A stretch of DNA of 64,000 bases from Acidobacteriota bacterium (GTDB lineage: Bacteria; Acidobacteriota; Blastocatellia; Pyrinomonadales; Pyrinomonadaceae): assembly GCA_019639155.1 (NCBI GenBank), contig JAHBSJ010000006.1:62001-126000 (forward strand), given 5' to 3'. The notes beneath the pieces were generated by a model. The model was not told the origin of the DNA. It saw nothing but the letters and a program-made list of their open reading frames with translations, and did not search any database. Shown here one piece after another: positions 34,145-43,400 of the stretch (positions within the stretch are counted from its first letter, which is position 1; every line of letters starts with the position of its first letter). The position numbers were made by a program, and so were the translations under genes.

Positions 34145-34169
34145 TTACTTACTGCAGCGGACAAATGGT

Positions 34170-34466
34170 TTACGGCTTTTTACCGACGACCGCGCTTTTG
34201 CCCACCTCCAGAAAAGATTTCTCAGCGCTCTGTATGATGAAGCTTGTCTCTTTGATCTCTTTGATCTTTCCGATTATCCCGCCGTTCGTGACGACCTCGT
34301 CATTTATCGCAAGATTGTTGATCAGCTCCTGAAGCTGCTGTTTCTGCTTCTTCTGAGGAAGAATGACCAAAAAGTAAAAGATACCAAAAATGAAGACGAA
34401 AGGAAGCAATGTCCATATCAGACTTCCACCGCCGGCTTCTTGAAAAAACAATAGATACATCATCAA
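34170..34466 (-). CDS. yajC: Preprotein translocase subunit YajC
   Basis: The 98-aa protein has one N-terminal membrane span (about residues 17-36, LIWTLLPFVFIFGIFYFLVI) followed by the signature PQKKQKQQLQELINNL and the small cytoplasmic beta domain with EVVTNGGIIGKI. YajC associates with SecDF and stabilises the holotranslocon. It lies between tgt and secD as in most bacteria, which strengthens the call. A slightly long, glycine-containing N-terminus precedes the span. Confidence 0.95.
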   Translation of the reverse strand: MMMYLLFFQEAGGGSLIWTLLPFVFIFGIFYFLVILPQKKQKQQLQELINNLAINDEVVTNGGIIGKIKEIKETSFIIQSAEKSFLEVGKSAVVGKKP

Positions 34467-34518
34467 TTAACGCCAAATAAAGACAAAAACGAAATCATAT
34501 ACATTTAGAGAACGTTAA

Positions 34519-35703
34519 TCAAACGCCATTTACATCGATTTCGCTCATTGCCCCGATCGTGTCCGCGGCAAATGCAGAAAATCTGCCTTGACGGATCGCT
34601 ATCCGGGCCGCCCGCATCAGCGACGCATAAAAATAAAGATTGTGATGCGAGATGAGAGTAGCGGCCGCCATTTCTCCTGCCTGATAAAGATGCCGCAGGT
34701 ATCCGCGGGAATGTCGTGCACAGACCGAACACTCGCATTCCGGGTCGAGCGGAGCACCGTCGAGTGCGAATTTCGCATTTCGAATATTGATCTTTCCACG
34801 CGAAGTAAAGGCGGAACCCGTCCGTCCATTCCGCGTCGGAATGACACAGTCGAACATATCCACGCCGTGCCCTATAGCGGTCAACATATCTTCCGGCGTA
34901 CCAACGCCCATAAGGTAGCGCGGCGATCCGGCGGGCATTTGAGGAGCGGTGTGGGCAAGTACGTCATACATCACACTCTTTTCCTCACCAACGCTCAAAC
35001 CGCCTATCGCGTACCCGTCGAAGCCGACCTCGACGGTTTTCTCCAAACTCTCGCTGCGCAGATCCAAATGCCCCGCGCCTTGGACTATCCCGAAAAGAGC
35101 CTGCCTTCCCGAAAGACCTTCAGAAGCGAGAAAACCCGTATCCTGACCCGCAGCCTGCAGTTCGTCAAATCTCTCCCTAGACCTTTTGGCCCAACGGGCG
35201 GTCAATTCGAGACTGATCTTCGTTGCGTCGTGCCCGGCATCGCCGGCCGGACATTCGTCAAAGACCATTACGATCTCAGATCCGAGAGCGGATTGGATCT
35301 CCATGGAAACTTCCGGCGAGATAAAGCACGGACTACCGTCAAGGTGAGAGCTGAACTCGACACCCTCTTCCGTCAGCTTGCGTCGTTCGCTGAGGGAAAA
35401 GACCTGAAATCCGCCTGAATCGGTCAGGATCGACCGCTCCCAAGAGATAAATTTATGAAGTCCGAGGAAATGTCTGATCGCATCAGTTCCGGGCCTGAGA
35501 AAAAGATGATATGTATTGCCGAGAATGATGCGGGCGTCGATCTCATCTTCAAGCCATTCGAAGCGAACCCCTTTGACGGAGCCTTGCGTACCGACGGGCA
35601 TGAAAACCGGCGTATCGATGACGCTGCGACGCGTTCTGAGCGTGCCTGCTCGAGCATTGCCGTCCGTCACGGCAATTGAGAAATCGATCGGTTTCGCGGT
35701 CAT
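34519..35703 (-). CDS. tgt: Queuine tRNA-ribosyltransferase (tRNA-guanine transglycosylase)
   Basis: Tgt exchanges guanine for preQ1 at position 34 of GUN-anticodon tRNAs. The 394-aa protein from the ATG at 35703 has the expected blocks: RTRRSVIDTPVFMPVGTQGSVKG, the catalytic ILTDSGGFQVFSL with its Asp, DECPAG, AIGGLSVGE, and VIPTRNGRTG with the nucleophilic Asp just upstream (MFDCVIPTR). The zinc site C-x-C-x2-C (CECSVCARH) with a later His is intact. The start overlaps the previous stop (ATGA), so translation is coupled to the MauE-thioredoxin gene. An ATG at 35727 would add eight residues inside that gene and is less likely. Confidence 0.97.
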   Translation of the reverse strand: MTAKPIDFSIAVTDGNARAGTLRTRRSVIDTPVFMPVGTQGSVKGVRFEWLEDEIDARIILGNTYHLFLRPGTDAIRHFLGLHKFISWERSILTDSGGFQVFSLSERRKLTEEGVEFSSHLDGSPCFISPEVSMEIQSALGSEIVMVFDECPAGDAGHDATKISLELTARWAKRSRERFDELQAAGQDTGFLASEGLSGRQALFGIVQGAGHLDLRSESLEKTVEVGFDGYAIGGLSVGEEKSVMYDVLAHTAPQMPAGSPRYLMGVGTPEDMLTAIGHGVDMFDCVIPTRNGRTGSAFTSRGKINIRNAKFALDGAPLDPECECSVCARHSRGYLRHLYQAGEMAAATLISHHNLYFYASLMRAARIAIRQGRFSAFAADTIGAMSEIDVNGV

Positions 35704-37169
35704 TTTCGCCTGCCGAGAAGTGCCCAAATGTCCGGTGCGCCGATAGCGGTTTCAGTCACAAAACGTGCATCTTCGTCCAGCAGTACCGCTGACGGGGTGC
35801 CGTACATACCAAATTCACCCGCGGTCTCGTGTCCCGGATCGATAATTATCGGCGACAACAGACCGAGATTCTCATGGGCCTCTTTATCACCGTCCGAAAA
35901 AACGATGAGCTGAGGATCGGCATCTGTGCGGTTCGAATCCCATTCGCGGAGTGCCGGCAGCATATTCTCGCAGTGCGGACAGGTCATGCTCCAAAATGCA
36001 ACGAGTGTGCGCTTACCGCCCAGAAAGTCATTGTTTATGACGCGGCCGCTGATATCCTTTACGGCAAAGTTCGGAGCGGCCTCACCAACCCGAAGCATAT
36101 GCGAATCGCGTGTTCCATTCACGAAATAGGCATATTGGCTATTCGTATCGTTCGACGCTATCTGTTGGATCAATTCGCGTATCGCCTGATCTCCGGCGGC
36201 AGGATGGCTTAACACACGCCCATCAGCGCTGACAAGGACAGCGGTTGGTGTCCATTTTGCCTTCAGGACGTCCGAAACCTCCCTGCCATTCTGCAGAATT
36301 ATAGTACCGGCGAACTCACCGAACTTAGCGGTATTCTCCTTCTTTTCCCCCGAGCTGATGAAGACAAGTCGGACCTTGCCCGCGAGTCTTCGCTCCCAAT
36401 CGGGAATGTCCGGTATGAGCTGAGCACACGGCGTGCAGTTCGGGCTGACGTAAAGGAACAATAGCGGCACTTTGTCGGCAAGAAGTCCGTCGAGCGTGAC
36501 CTTCCCGCCGCTAAGGTCTTTCGCTTCAAAATCCGCAACGTGGGCACCGATCGGAAGACCTTCGTGAGGATGGCCGGCTTCGTCACGTTCGACCTCACCG
36601 CCGTCTCGGGCGACCAGTTCCATAACTTCGATCCGGCGAACGATGTCATCCTGGCGTCTGAGTATGCGAACCAAGGTTTGGAAACACGTGAAGAGAAGAG
36701 CTGTCAGTGCGAGCCCGATCACAACAGGAAACGCATCGTCACGTCCTGAAACAAGTGGCGTTCCTTGCTCCGCTGCCCCTCGCGAGATCAGGAAGGACGA
36801 GAACAGAAGTAGAACAACGTTCCGAAAAACAGTGGAATTGCTGACGGGAGTACTGGTAACCTGGCCGAAACAATGACAGTCCGGATTTCGGCCCCTTGCC
36901 ATCTGATACAACATCGCAACCGTAAACAGCGCCAACAAGGCGGCTGATGCGATCGCTGCATACCACGACGTCGAAATGAACAATAAAGCGACTGCAATAC
37001 CGATCTCCGCGAGCGGCAGCAGAAATGCCAACGCCGGCACCAATGTTCCCGGCACACCGAAATCACGAAGAGCTTTTTCAGTGCCCTGACGGTCTAGAGA
37101 CTTCGCGAGTCCCGCTACGCCAAACACACCTGCAAGCAATAGCCTAAAGATGAGGAGTATCAGTTCCAT
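35700..37169 (-). CDS. MauE-like membrane domain fused to two thioredoxin-like domains
   Basis: The 489-aa protein has an N-terminal polytopic module of the MauE/DoxX type (about residues 1-170, four spans) with the redox motif C98-H-C100 in CHCFG. Two AhpC/TlpA-like thioredoxin domains follow. The first is at about 205-335 with SPNCTPCAQ (C245, C248), and the second at about 360-485 with MTCPHC (C397, C400). Both active sites look competent, and the second also shows a GTPSAVLLDED cis-proline loop. MauE-type modules supply reducing power across the membrane, so the fusion should be a self-contained periplasmic thiol-disulfide relay. It heads the tgt-yajC-secD-secF operon, linking export with disulfide chemistry. 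Substrates are unknown. Confidence 0.87.
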   Translation of the reverse strand: MELILLIFRLLLAGVFGVAGLAKSLDRQGTEKALRDFGVPGTLVPALAFLLPLAEIGIAVALLFISTSWYAAIASAALLALFTVAMLYQMARGRNPDCHCFGQVTSTPVSNSTVFRNVVLLLFSSFLISRGAAEQGTPLVSGRDDAFPVVIGLALTALLFTCFQTLVRILRRQDDIVRRIEVMELVARDGGEVERDEAGHPHEGLPIGAHVADFEAKDLSGGKVTLDGLLADKVPLLFLYVSPNCTPCAQLIPDIPDWERRLAGKVRLVFISSGEKKENTAKFGEFAGTIILQNGREVSDVLKAKWTPTAVLVSADGRVLSHPAAGDQAIRELIQQIASNDTNSQYAYFVNGTRDSHMLRVGEAAPNFAVKDISGRVINNDFLGGKRTLVAFWSMTCPHCENMLPALREWDSNRTDADPQLIVFSDGDKEAHENLGLLSPIIIDPGHETAGEFGMYGTPSAVLLDEDARFVTETAIGAPDIWALLGRRK

Positions 37170-37234
37170 TTGAAAAACGCCCGGCAGTGTTCGATGTTAT
37201 AAAACGCCCGCTGTAAAAGACAAACGCCACTGCG

Positions 37235-38617
37235 TCAGAACCTCTTTTTCTTTGATTTGTGCCGCTCGACAAGCCTGATGGGCGTTGCGAAAAAGCCGAA
37301 TTGCTCACGCAGTCGATTCTCAATATAACGGGTGTACGAAAAATGCAGTCCCGGTTTGCCGCCCGACGTAAAAATAATGAAGAGCGGCGGCCGAATTCCC
37401 GCCTGTGCTATAAACTGCACCCTAAGCCGTGAAAGGCCGCCTTTGACAGGCGATGGCGTAGCACCGCCTTTGGGTTGCGAGATCTCATTCTCGAAAAATC
37501 GATTTAACACCGATGTCTGTATTCGCTGATTTCTTGCCTTGTATGCTTCAGCCACCATCGGCAGTATTTTCGAAACTCTCTGCCCCAGAAGAGCTGATAT
37601 TGAGATTATCGGGGCCCAATCCAAAAACTTCATATTCCGGTGGATCTCGCGTTCGAACTCGTAAATGGTATTCGTTTCTTTCTCCTCAACAGCGTCCCAT
37701 TTGTTCACGGCGATGATCACCGAGCAACCCGAATCGACAGCGTAACCCGCGATATTGGCGTCCAGGTTCGTAACCCCCTCGACCGCGTCGATGACGAGTA
37801 TCGCTACATCCGCACGTTCAAGCGATTTTCGCGCCATGATCACAGACAGCTTTTCCGCCATCTCTGTCGTCTTTCCCTTTCGGCGAATGCCGGCAGTGTC
37901 AATAAGAAGATATTTTTGCCCTTCCACCTCAAGTTCGGTGTCGATCGCATCACGTGTTGTTCCGGCGATCGGGGAAACGATAACTCGGTCTTCGCCAAGG
38001 ATCTTGTTGAGAAGCGAAGATTTTCCGACATTCGGACGCCCGATGATCGCGAGGCTGATGACTCCGTCGTCCTTCGCTGCTTCTTCGGCTTCTTCGGCTT
38101 GTACGACATCGCTGTCTTTCTCTTTCGGAAGTGCGTCGAGCACCTTATCCAACAAGTCTCCAATGCCATTGCCGTGCTCAGCTGATACGGGTGTTATTTC
38201 GAAACCAAAACGATAGAATTCCGCCGCATCTGCTTCTACCTTGGACGACTCGGCCTTGTTCGCAGCGACAAAGATGGGCTTTCCGGTATTTCTAAGCAAT
38301 ATGGCGAGTTCTTCGTCAAGCGGAATTGCTCCTGAGCGGGCATCTACGACCCAAATGATCGCAGCGGCCTCGTTGATCGCGTTGGACGCCTGTTTGAAAA
38401 TATTCGCCGGAATGATCGCTTCGTCGTCCGGCACAATCCCGCCCGTATCCACTAGCCGAAAACCGCCGTCGCGCCATTCGACCTCGCCGTACATGCGGTC
38501 GCGCGTAATTCCCGGCTCATCGCCGACAATTGCCTTTCGCGAGCCCGTGAGGCGATTGAACAGCGTGGATTTACCGACATTAGGCCGGCCGATAATGGCA
38601 ACAAGCGGCTGCTTCAT
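37235..38617 (-). CDS. der: GTPase Der (ribosome assembly, EngA)
   Basis: Der is the only bacterial GTPase with two consecutive G domains and acts in 50S maturation. In the 460-aa protein the first domain has GRPNVGKSTLFN, DTGG and NKAE; the second has GRPNVGKSSLLNKI, DTAGIRRKGK and NKWD. A KH-like C-terminal domain (about 350-450, KPGLHFSYTRYIENRLREQFGF) ends in the basic KKKRF tail. An acidic EEAEEAAKDD linker joins the two G domains. The ATG at 38617 gives the canonical MKQPLVAIIGRPNVGKS start; an upstream ATG at 38653 adds 12 unrelated residues. No anomaly. Confidence 0.97.
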   Translation of the reverse strand: MKQPLVAIIGRPNVGKSTLFNRLTGSRKAIVGDEPGITRDRMYGEVEWRDGGFRLVDTGGIVPDDEAIIPANIFKQASNAINEAAAIIWVVDARSGAIPLDEELAILLRNTGKPIFVAANKAESSKVEADAAEFYRFGFEITPVSAEHGNGIGDLLDKVLDALPKEKDSDVVQAEEAEEAAKDDGVISLAIIGRPNVGKSSLLNKILGEDRVIVSPIAGTTRDAIDTELEVEGQKYLLIDTAGIRRKGKTTEMAEKLSVIMARKSLERADVAILVIDAVEGVTNLDANIAGYAVDSGCSVIIAVNKWDAVEEKETNTIYEFEREIHRNMKFLDWAPIISISALLGQRVSKILPMVAEAYKARNQRIQTSVLNRFFENEISQPKGGATPSPVKGGLSRLRVQFIAQAGIRPPLFIIFTSGGKPGLHFSYTRYIENRLREQFGFFATPIRLVERHKSKKKRF

Positions 38618-38671
38618 CCTATAAAGGATAATAGAACCGACAGGTTTGTGCATCCGGAAGACTGAATGCGG

Positions 38672-39361
38672 CTAATTTTTTTCGAATGTGTAATTGATGC
38701 GGACGTTCAATGACCGCTCACCAAATTCAGGGCGGACATCGCTCGCCTTCATTCTTAGCGATCCGCCGTTCTGCACCGGGACGTTGAAAGAAAGGCTATC
38801 TAGGCGGAGAATTTCGATGGGATTCAATCGGCGGTCGATCGATGACTTCAGCATGCGGGCGACCATCGTCCCGCCGACGCCTCGTGTTCCGTCGAGAACG
38901 ACATTGGCAACTGTAATGCGTCCTATCAATCTTCCCGATTCGCGTTCAAATTCAAGGGTAAGATTCGATTCTGCCCAACCTGCGAACTCCAGACAACCAA
39001 CAAGCGGGGCGCGGTAACTGCCGGAAAACGCCAACGGCACATACACCTTGCCTCCGCGAAAACGCACAGCGGTCCGTACGCCGCTATTCTCGCGAAGGAT
39101 ACTGATCGATTCACCGCAAGAACCATCATGTGATCCAGCCGAATTAGCAAAGCCGAAGAAACGCGAATTCACCGCATCGTCAGGACTGCCAACAACTGCC
39201 GCTATCGAGAACTGCGGCGGGGCGAAATTATTAAAAACCGCATTCAGAAAGGAATCGAAAAAATCCTCATTCAGGGTCAACCAGACCGGCGCCTGCTGAG
39301 CAGACACGGTTCCTGTAAAAAACAAGACAATGGCGGCAAGTGTTGATGTGTGTCTAAACAT
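38672..39361 (-). CDS. Secreted beta-rich hypothetical protein
   Basis: This 229-aa exported protein has a signal peptide (residues 1-21, cleavage at SAQQA). The mature part is rich in beta strands, with conserved-looking stretches VYVPLAFSGSYRAPLVGCLEFAGWAESNLTL (about residues 106-136, given in part), a GRITVANVVLDGTRGVGG segment and a C-terminal VRINYTF strand. Two cysteines (in GSCGE and GCLEF) may pair. The alternation of amphipathic strands hints at a lipid-binding or barrel-like fold. I do not recognise the family. It sits between der and kdsD, 49 bp from the latter. Function unknown. Confidence 0.75.
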   Translation of the reverse strand: MFRHTSTLAAIVLFFTGTVSAQQAPVWLTLNEDFFDSFLNAVFNNFAPPQFSIAAVVGSPDDAVNSRFFGFANSAGSHDGSCGESISILRENSGVRTAVRFRGGKVYVPLAFSGSYRAPLVGCLEFAGWAESNLTLEFERESGRLIGRITVANVVLDGTRGVGGTMVARMLKSSIDRRLNPIEILRLDSLSFNVPVQNGGSLRMKASDVRPEFGERSLNVRINYTFEKN

Positions 39362-39409
39362 TTCGACCCAACTTCGGATGAGCTTTGGCTGAAAAAAGTT
39401 GTGCGGTAT

Positions 39410-40411
39410 CTAGAGGCCGGCCTTGACAATATCGTGAAGTCGAATGAGGCCGACACAGGAATTCCCGTAATCGACGACCGGCAGGACCGATATTTGCGAA
39501 GGCCGATCCTCCATCACCTTCAATGCATCAAAAGCCAACATTTCCGGCGCAGCTGTTATCGGCGAAGCTGTCATCATGTCAGATGCTTTCAGGCCGACAA
39601 GGCCTTTGTCGCCGCTGCGTTCGATCGCTCGGCGAAGGTCGCCGTCCGTCACGATTCCGACTAGTTTGCCGTCCTTTGAAACAACATTCACTGCTCCGAG
39701 TGCATGGTCGGAAATAGCGCGGACAACCTCCAGCCAAGTTGTATCAGCTTCTACATTCGGGCTTTGGTGCATCAGATCGGCTACTCGCAGCGTAAGACGT
39801 TTGCCCAGCCGTCCTGCGGGATGATTCGCCGCGAAATCCTCGGGTGTAAGGCCGCGTGCCTTCATCAACGTCATCGCAAGTGCGTCGCCAATAGCAAGAG
39901 CAACCGTTGTTGAAGCCGTCGGCGCGAGGTTCAACGGACATGCCTCCTCGCTTACCGCCGCATCGAGTACGACGTCCGCCGAACGTGCAAGCGTGGAATC
40001 CATATTTCCAACGATGGCGATCAACGCAGAGCCACGTCGTTTCAAAGCCGGCAGCAAAGCAAGCAACTCCTCGGTCTCGCCGGAATTACTGAGCGCAATT
40101 ACGACGTCGTCCTCCGCGACGACACCGAGCCCGCCGTGCAATGCATCAGACGGATGTACATAAACCGACATCGTTCCGGTGCTGGTCAGTGTCTGAGCGA
40201 TCTTGTCCGCGATAATGCCGGATTTGCCGACCCCGGTCACGATGACCTTGCCTCTACACCGCAGGATCGAGTCAAGTGCCGCTGAAATTGAAACCGCATC
40301 GAGTCGGCTGCGAACGAGTTCGATCGCTTCCGCCTCGATGCGAAGTATCTCGGCAAATTCCTGCACGTCCATTCGTGCGTCAGATGTTCGTGATGCCGCA
40401 GGCTCGTTCAT
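39410..40411 (-). CDS. kdsD: Arabinose-5-phosphate isomerase (KdsD/KpsF family)
   Basis: The enzyme converts ribulose 5-phosphate to arabinose 5-phosphate, the first step toward the LPS sugar Kdo. It has an N-terminal SIS domain (about residues 40-170; VTGVGKSGIIADK, the HPSDALHGGLG block, ALSNSGETEELL) and two C-terminal CBS domains (about 200-330; VADLMHQSPNVEADTTWLEVV and ASDMMTASPITAAPEMLAFDALKVM). The DLRRAIE segment between them is also typical. A start at 40429 is possible (six more residues). Length and layout match KdsD. With lpxC it supports an LPS-type outer membrane. Confidence 0.96.
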   Translation of the reverse strand: MNEPAASRTSDARMDVQEFAEILRIEAEAIELVRSRLDAVSISAALDSILRCRGKVIVTGVGKSGIIADKIAQTLTSTGTMSVYVHPSDALHGGLGVVAEDDVVIALSNSGETEELLALLPALKRRGSALIAIVGNMDSTLARSADVVLDAAVSEEACPLNLAPTASTTVALAIGDALAMTLMKARGLTPEDFAANHPAGRLGKRLTLRVADLMHQSPNVEADTTWLEVVRAISDHALGAVNVVSKDGKLVGIVTDGDLRRAIERSGDKGLVGLKASDMMTASPITAAPEMLAFDALKVMEDRPSQISVLPVVDYGNSCVGLIRLHDIVKAGL

Positions 40412-40451
40412 CGTCGAACATTCTAACACACGCTTACACAGGTGAGCGTCG

Positions 40452-43400
40452 CTATTCGACGTTCACGAAGTCCGTCCCCGTTCTGCCAAAGGTCTCGGGG
40501 CTGTACATCTCTTCAGCTTTGGCAGGCGGTGCGACAAAACGTCCCGGCGTGGTCGCACGAGCGACGTAGGTATAGCTGTAAACACCTTCCCAGAGCAGCG
40601 ACGCGAATGCCTCGGCACGCTCATCGCGGAAGTTCTGATGCTCGAACCAATACTGCCGCCACCAATAGGTGTTGCGTCCGATCGAAGGGCTTCCGACCTC
40701 GAGAACGCCTGTGTTGCCGCCCGTATCGCGAGGGATCGATTCCGTCACGGCGAGCGACGGGTTGAGTATCTCAAGTCCGGCGGGAAGATTATCGACAAGT
40801 GCGACGTGATAACGCCTCGCCTGTGCGACCATCGTCAGCCGAACACGAACTCGGGCACCGGACCTAATCGTCCAACTCCCGTCCGCATTTTGCCGAACAT
40901 CATCGGCATTATCTACGGCCTCGTATTTACGAATGACGGTAAATCCGTAGTCCGCAGGATCGAGCTTTAGATTCTTCGGCGCGTATTGCATGCCGATGCG
41001 GTAATAGAGCCGCCCGGCGCCTTGCCGGTCGATGATCAGATCCGAAGAGCCACCCTGCTGAACCAAGTAGCTCATCGGGATGTTCAGCTGATTCGAATCG
41101 ACCGAACGTCCTTTGAATATCTGTTCGCCGGCATACGTCGATCCCAGCCAGACCAGAGCGACGAAATCAGGCGTGACCTTTTCGAAAGCATTAAAATACT
41201 TGTCGAGCGCCAGCAGGATAAAGACATTCTCCTGCGTCGAACCCCAATGGCCTTTTGTTCGATTCGCAAGCAGGCCGCGGACCAGCTTCGGAATGAGGTC
41301 ATCTACCGAAGCAGCATATGAAGCGTCTGCATTCTCACGCAGTTTGATCAGAGCCTCTAGCAAGACGCCGTCAGCACGCCGATTCGAGTGCATCACCAGC
41401 CAGCCGCCATCAGAATATTGCGTAACGAAATTCGCCGCCGCCGCGGTTTCTGTAGTGCGGTTGAGCAGGAATCGAACGCTCAATTCAACATCCTCGGTCG
41501 CGCCTTTATCTTTCGCCAGAACGGATAACACCCAGCCGAGTGCCTCGAACGGCATCTTTTCGATAGTTGCTTCATTGAGCAGCTTTCGTGCCTTCGCGGC
41601 GTCGCGGTCGCCCATCATGTCGCGGATATAGAGTGCATACGCAGAGATCGTCCAACGTGTCTGCGGCGAGCTGCGGTACCACTCGTTGTTGAAATACTTC
41701 TCAACGTCGCGAAGATACGGCTTTGTACGATCGAGCATCTCGTCAGGTACTTTGTACCCTTTGGATTTTGCCAATGCCAACGCGTGAGCGACATGCACCG
41801 TCAGGAAGGGATACTCGTAGCGTTCGCGATCCTTCTTCCAAAGTCCGAAGCTGCCGTCACTGCGCTGGCGAGACTGTAGCACCTCGATATCCCGCTTAAA
41901 TTGGGCCTCAAGCTGGTCTGCCGTCGGAGTCTCTTTGGCTTTGAAAGCCGACAGCACGTCGCGCAGTGCCGCGGTCGAGATCATCCTTGAGGCAATTTGT
42001 TCGGAACACGCATACGGATACTTCGCCAGAAAGATGAAGGCGTCCGTGAGTTCCTGGAGCTGCGTAGAGCTCGTCGTAACCTCAAGCCCGCCGAACTGCG
42101 GATACACATCTCCCGGCGTTTGGACCGGCTGGAATATCGCTCCGTTCTTGTCCGTCGTGCCGTATGTCGCAAACGCCTCGGTCGTTGCCGGCGTCCATAC
42201 AGGAAGCGATATCTCAGCCGCGTCAGAATGTTGGCCGCTGGTTACCGCGAATTGAAATCGCGCTGTTCCGGCCTTGATAGTTGACGCCGGGAAACGCACC
42301 TCTTCTCGGCCGTTCGCTTTAACAACAACGCGTTTTCCGGCGGTCTGTACCGCATCGCTTCTGTCAGTGAAAGCAGCATTCGATGCACGAACCGCGACAT
42401 CGACAGACATATCCTGATCGGTCTGGTTCTGGATAACGACGGGCAGCTCAATGCGGTCACCGAAGTTCATGAATCGCGGTGCCGAAGGCCGCACCATCAA
42501 CGGCTTGCGGGCCGTAATGTTCGATTCGGTCTTGCCGAAACGCTTGCCCTGATCGACCGAAACCGCGGTGATGCGGTAGCGGGTCAGATTATCGGGCAGC
42601 TTCACGTTCACCACGGCACGGCCGCTCGAATCGGTCTTGACCGACGGTGCGAACAGGGCGAGAGCATCGAAATTCTGACGAAGCTCAATTGCTTCCTGAC
42701 CGGAGCTTTGGCCGTCAAGTGCCATTTCAGAGCGCTTCATCTTGGCGTCATCTCTCATTTCGGCCGCCATCGGCGGAGCCGCCGCAGCTACTCCGCGGCC
42801 GGTGCCTCCCAAATTCGCGGATTCAGCAAGGGCCTGTTCTGCGATGTCTTTCGGGTTGCCTAAGAGAATGTATTCTCGAATTCGGAAGTCATTTACGCCT
42901 TTGCCGCGACTGGTGTAAAAGACCGTTAGCGGATCTGCAACGGTATAACGCGTGAGGGCCAGCACACTCTCGTCCACGACAACCACGGCAACTTCGCTGT
43001 TCGCGACCGGTTCACCATGATGGTCAGTCACGGCGACGTTGAGTTTGGTTTCACCGCCGGGGGTTAGCGTCCTATCAACAGGATCGGCGGTAACCATCAG
43101 CTTTCGCGATGCCATCGTTACGGACAGGTCGATGCTGCCCGAAGCAAACGCAGGCCGCCGCGGCAGTTTATCGTCAGGCTCGCCGGCGTCAGTCATTCGC
43201 GGTGCAGAACCGGTCAGGTCGATCTGCGCGTGGATATTCGGCAGATACCGCTCTTCGATGGGAATTCGCAGCGTGACGGAAGATTCTTTGATCGAAAACC
43301 TCTCGGTCTTGACCAAACCATCTCGGCGAAGTGTCAACACGCCTTCAGCCGGGCCGAACGGCGAAATCACAAGCAATTCCGCCGTTTCGCCGGGTGCGTA

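Noticed and set aside
34588-35418. A 276-aa open frame opposite tgt
   Set aside because: Overlaps the fully supported tgt gene and shows no recognisable domain.
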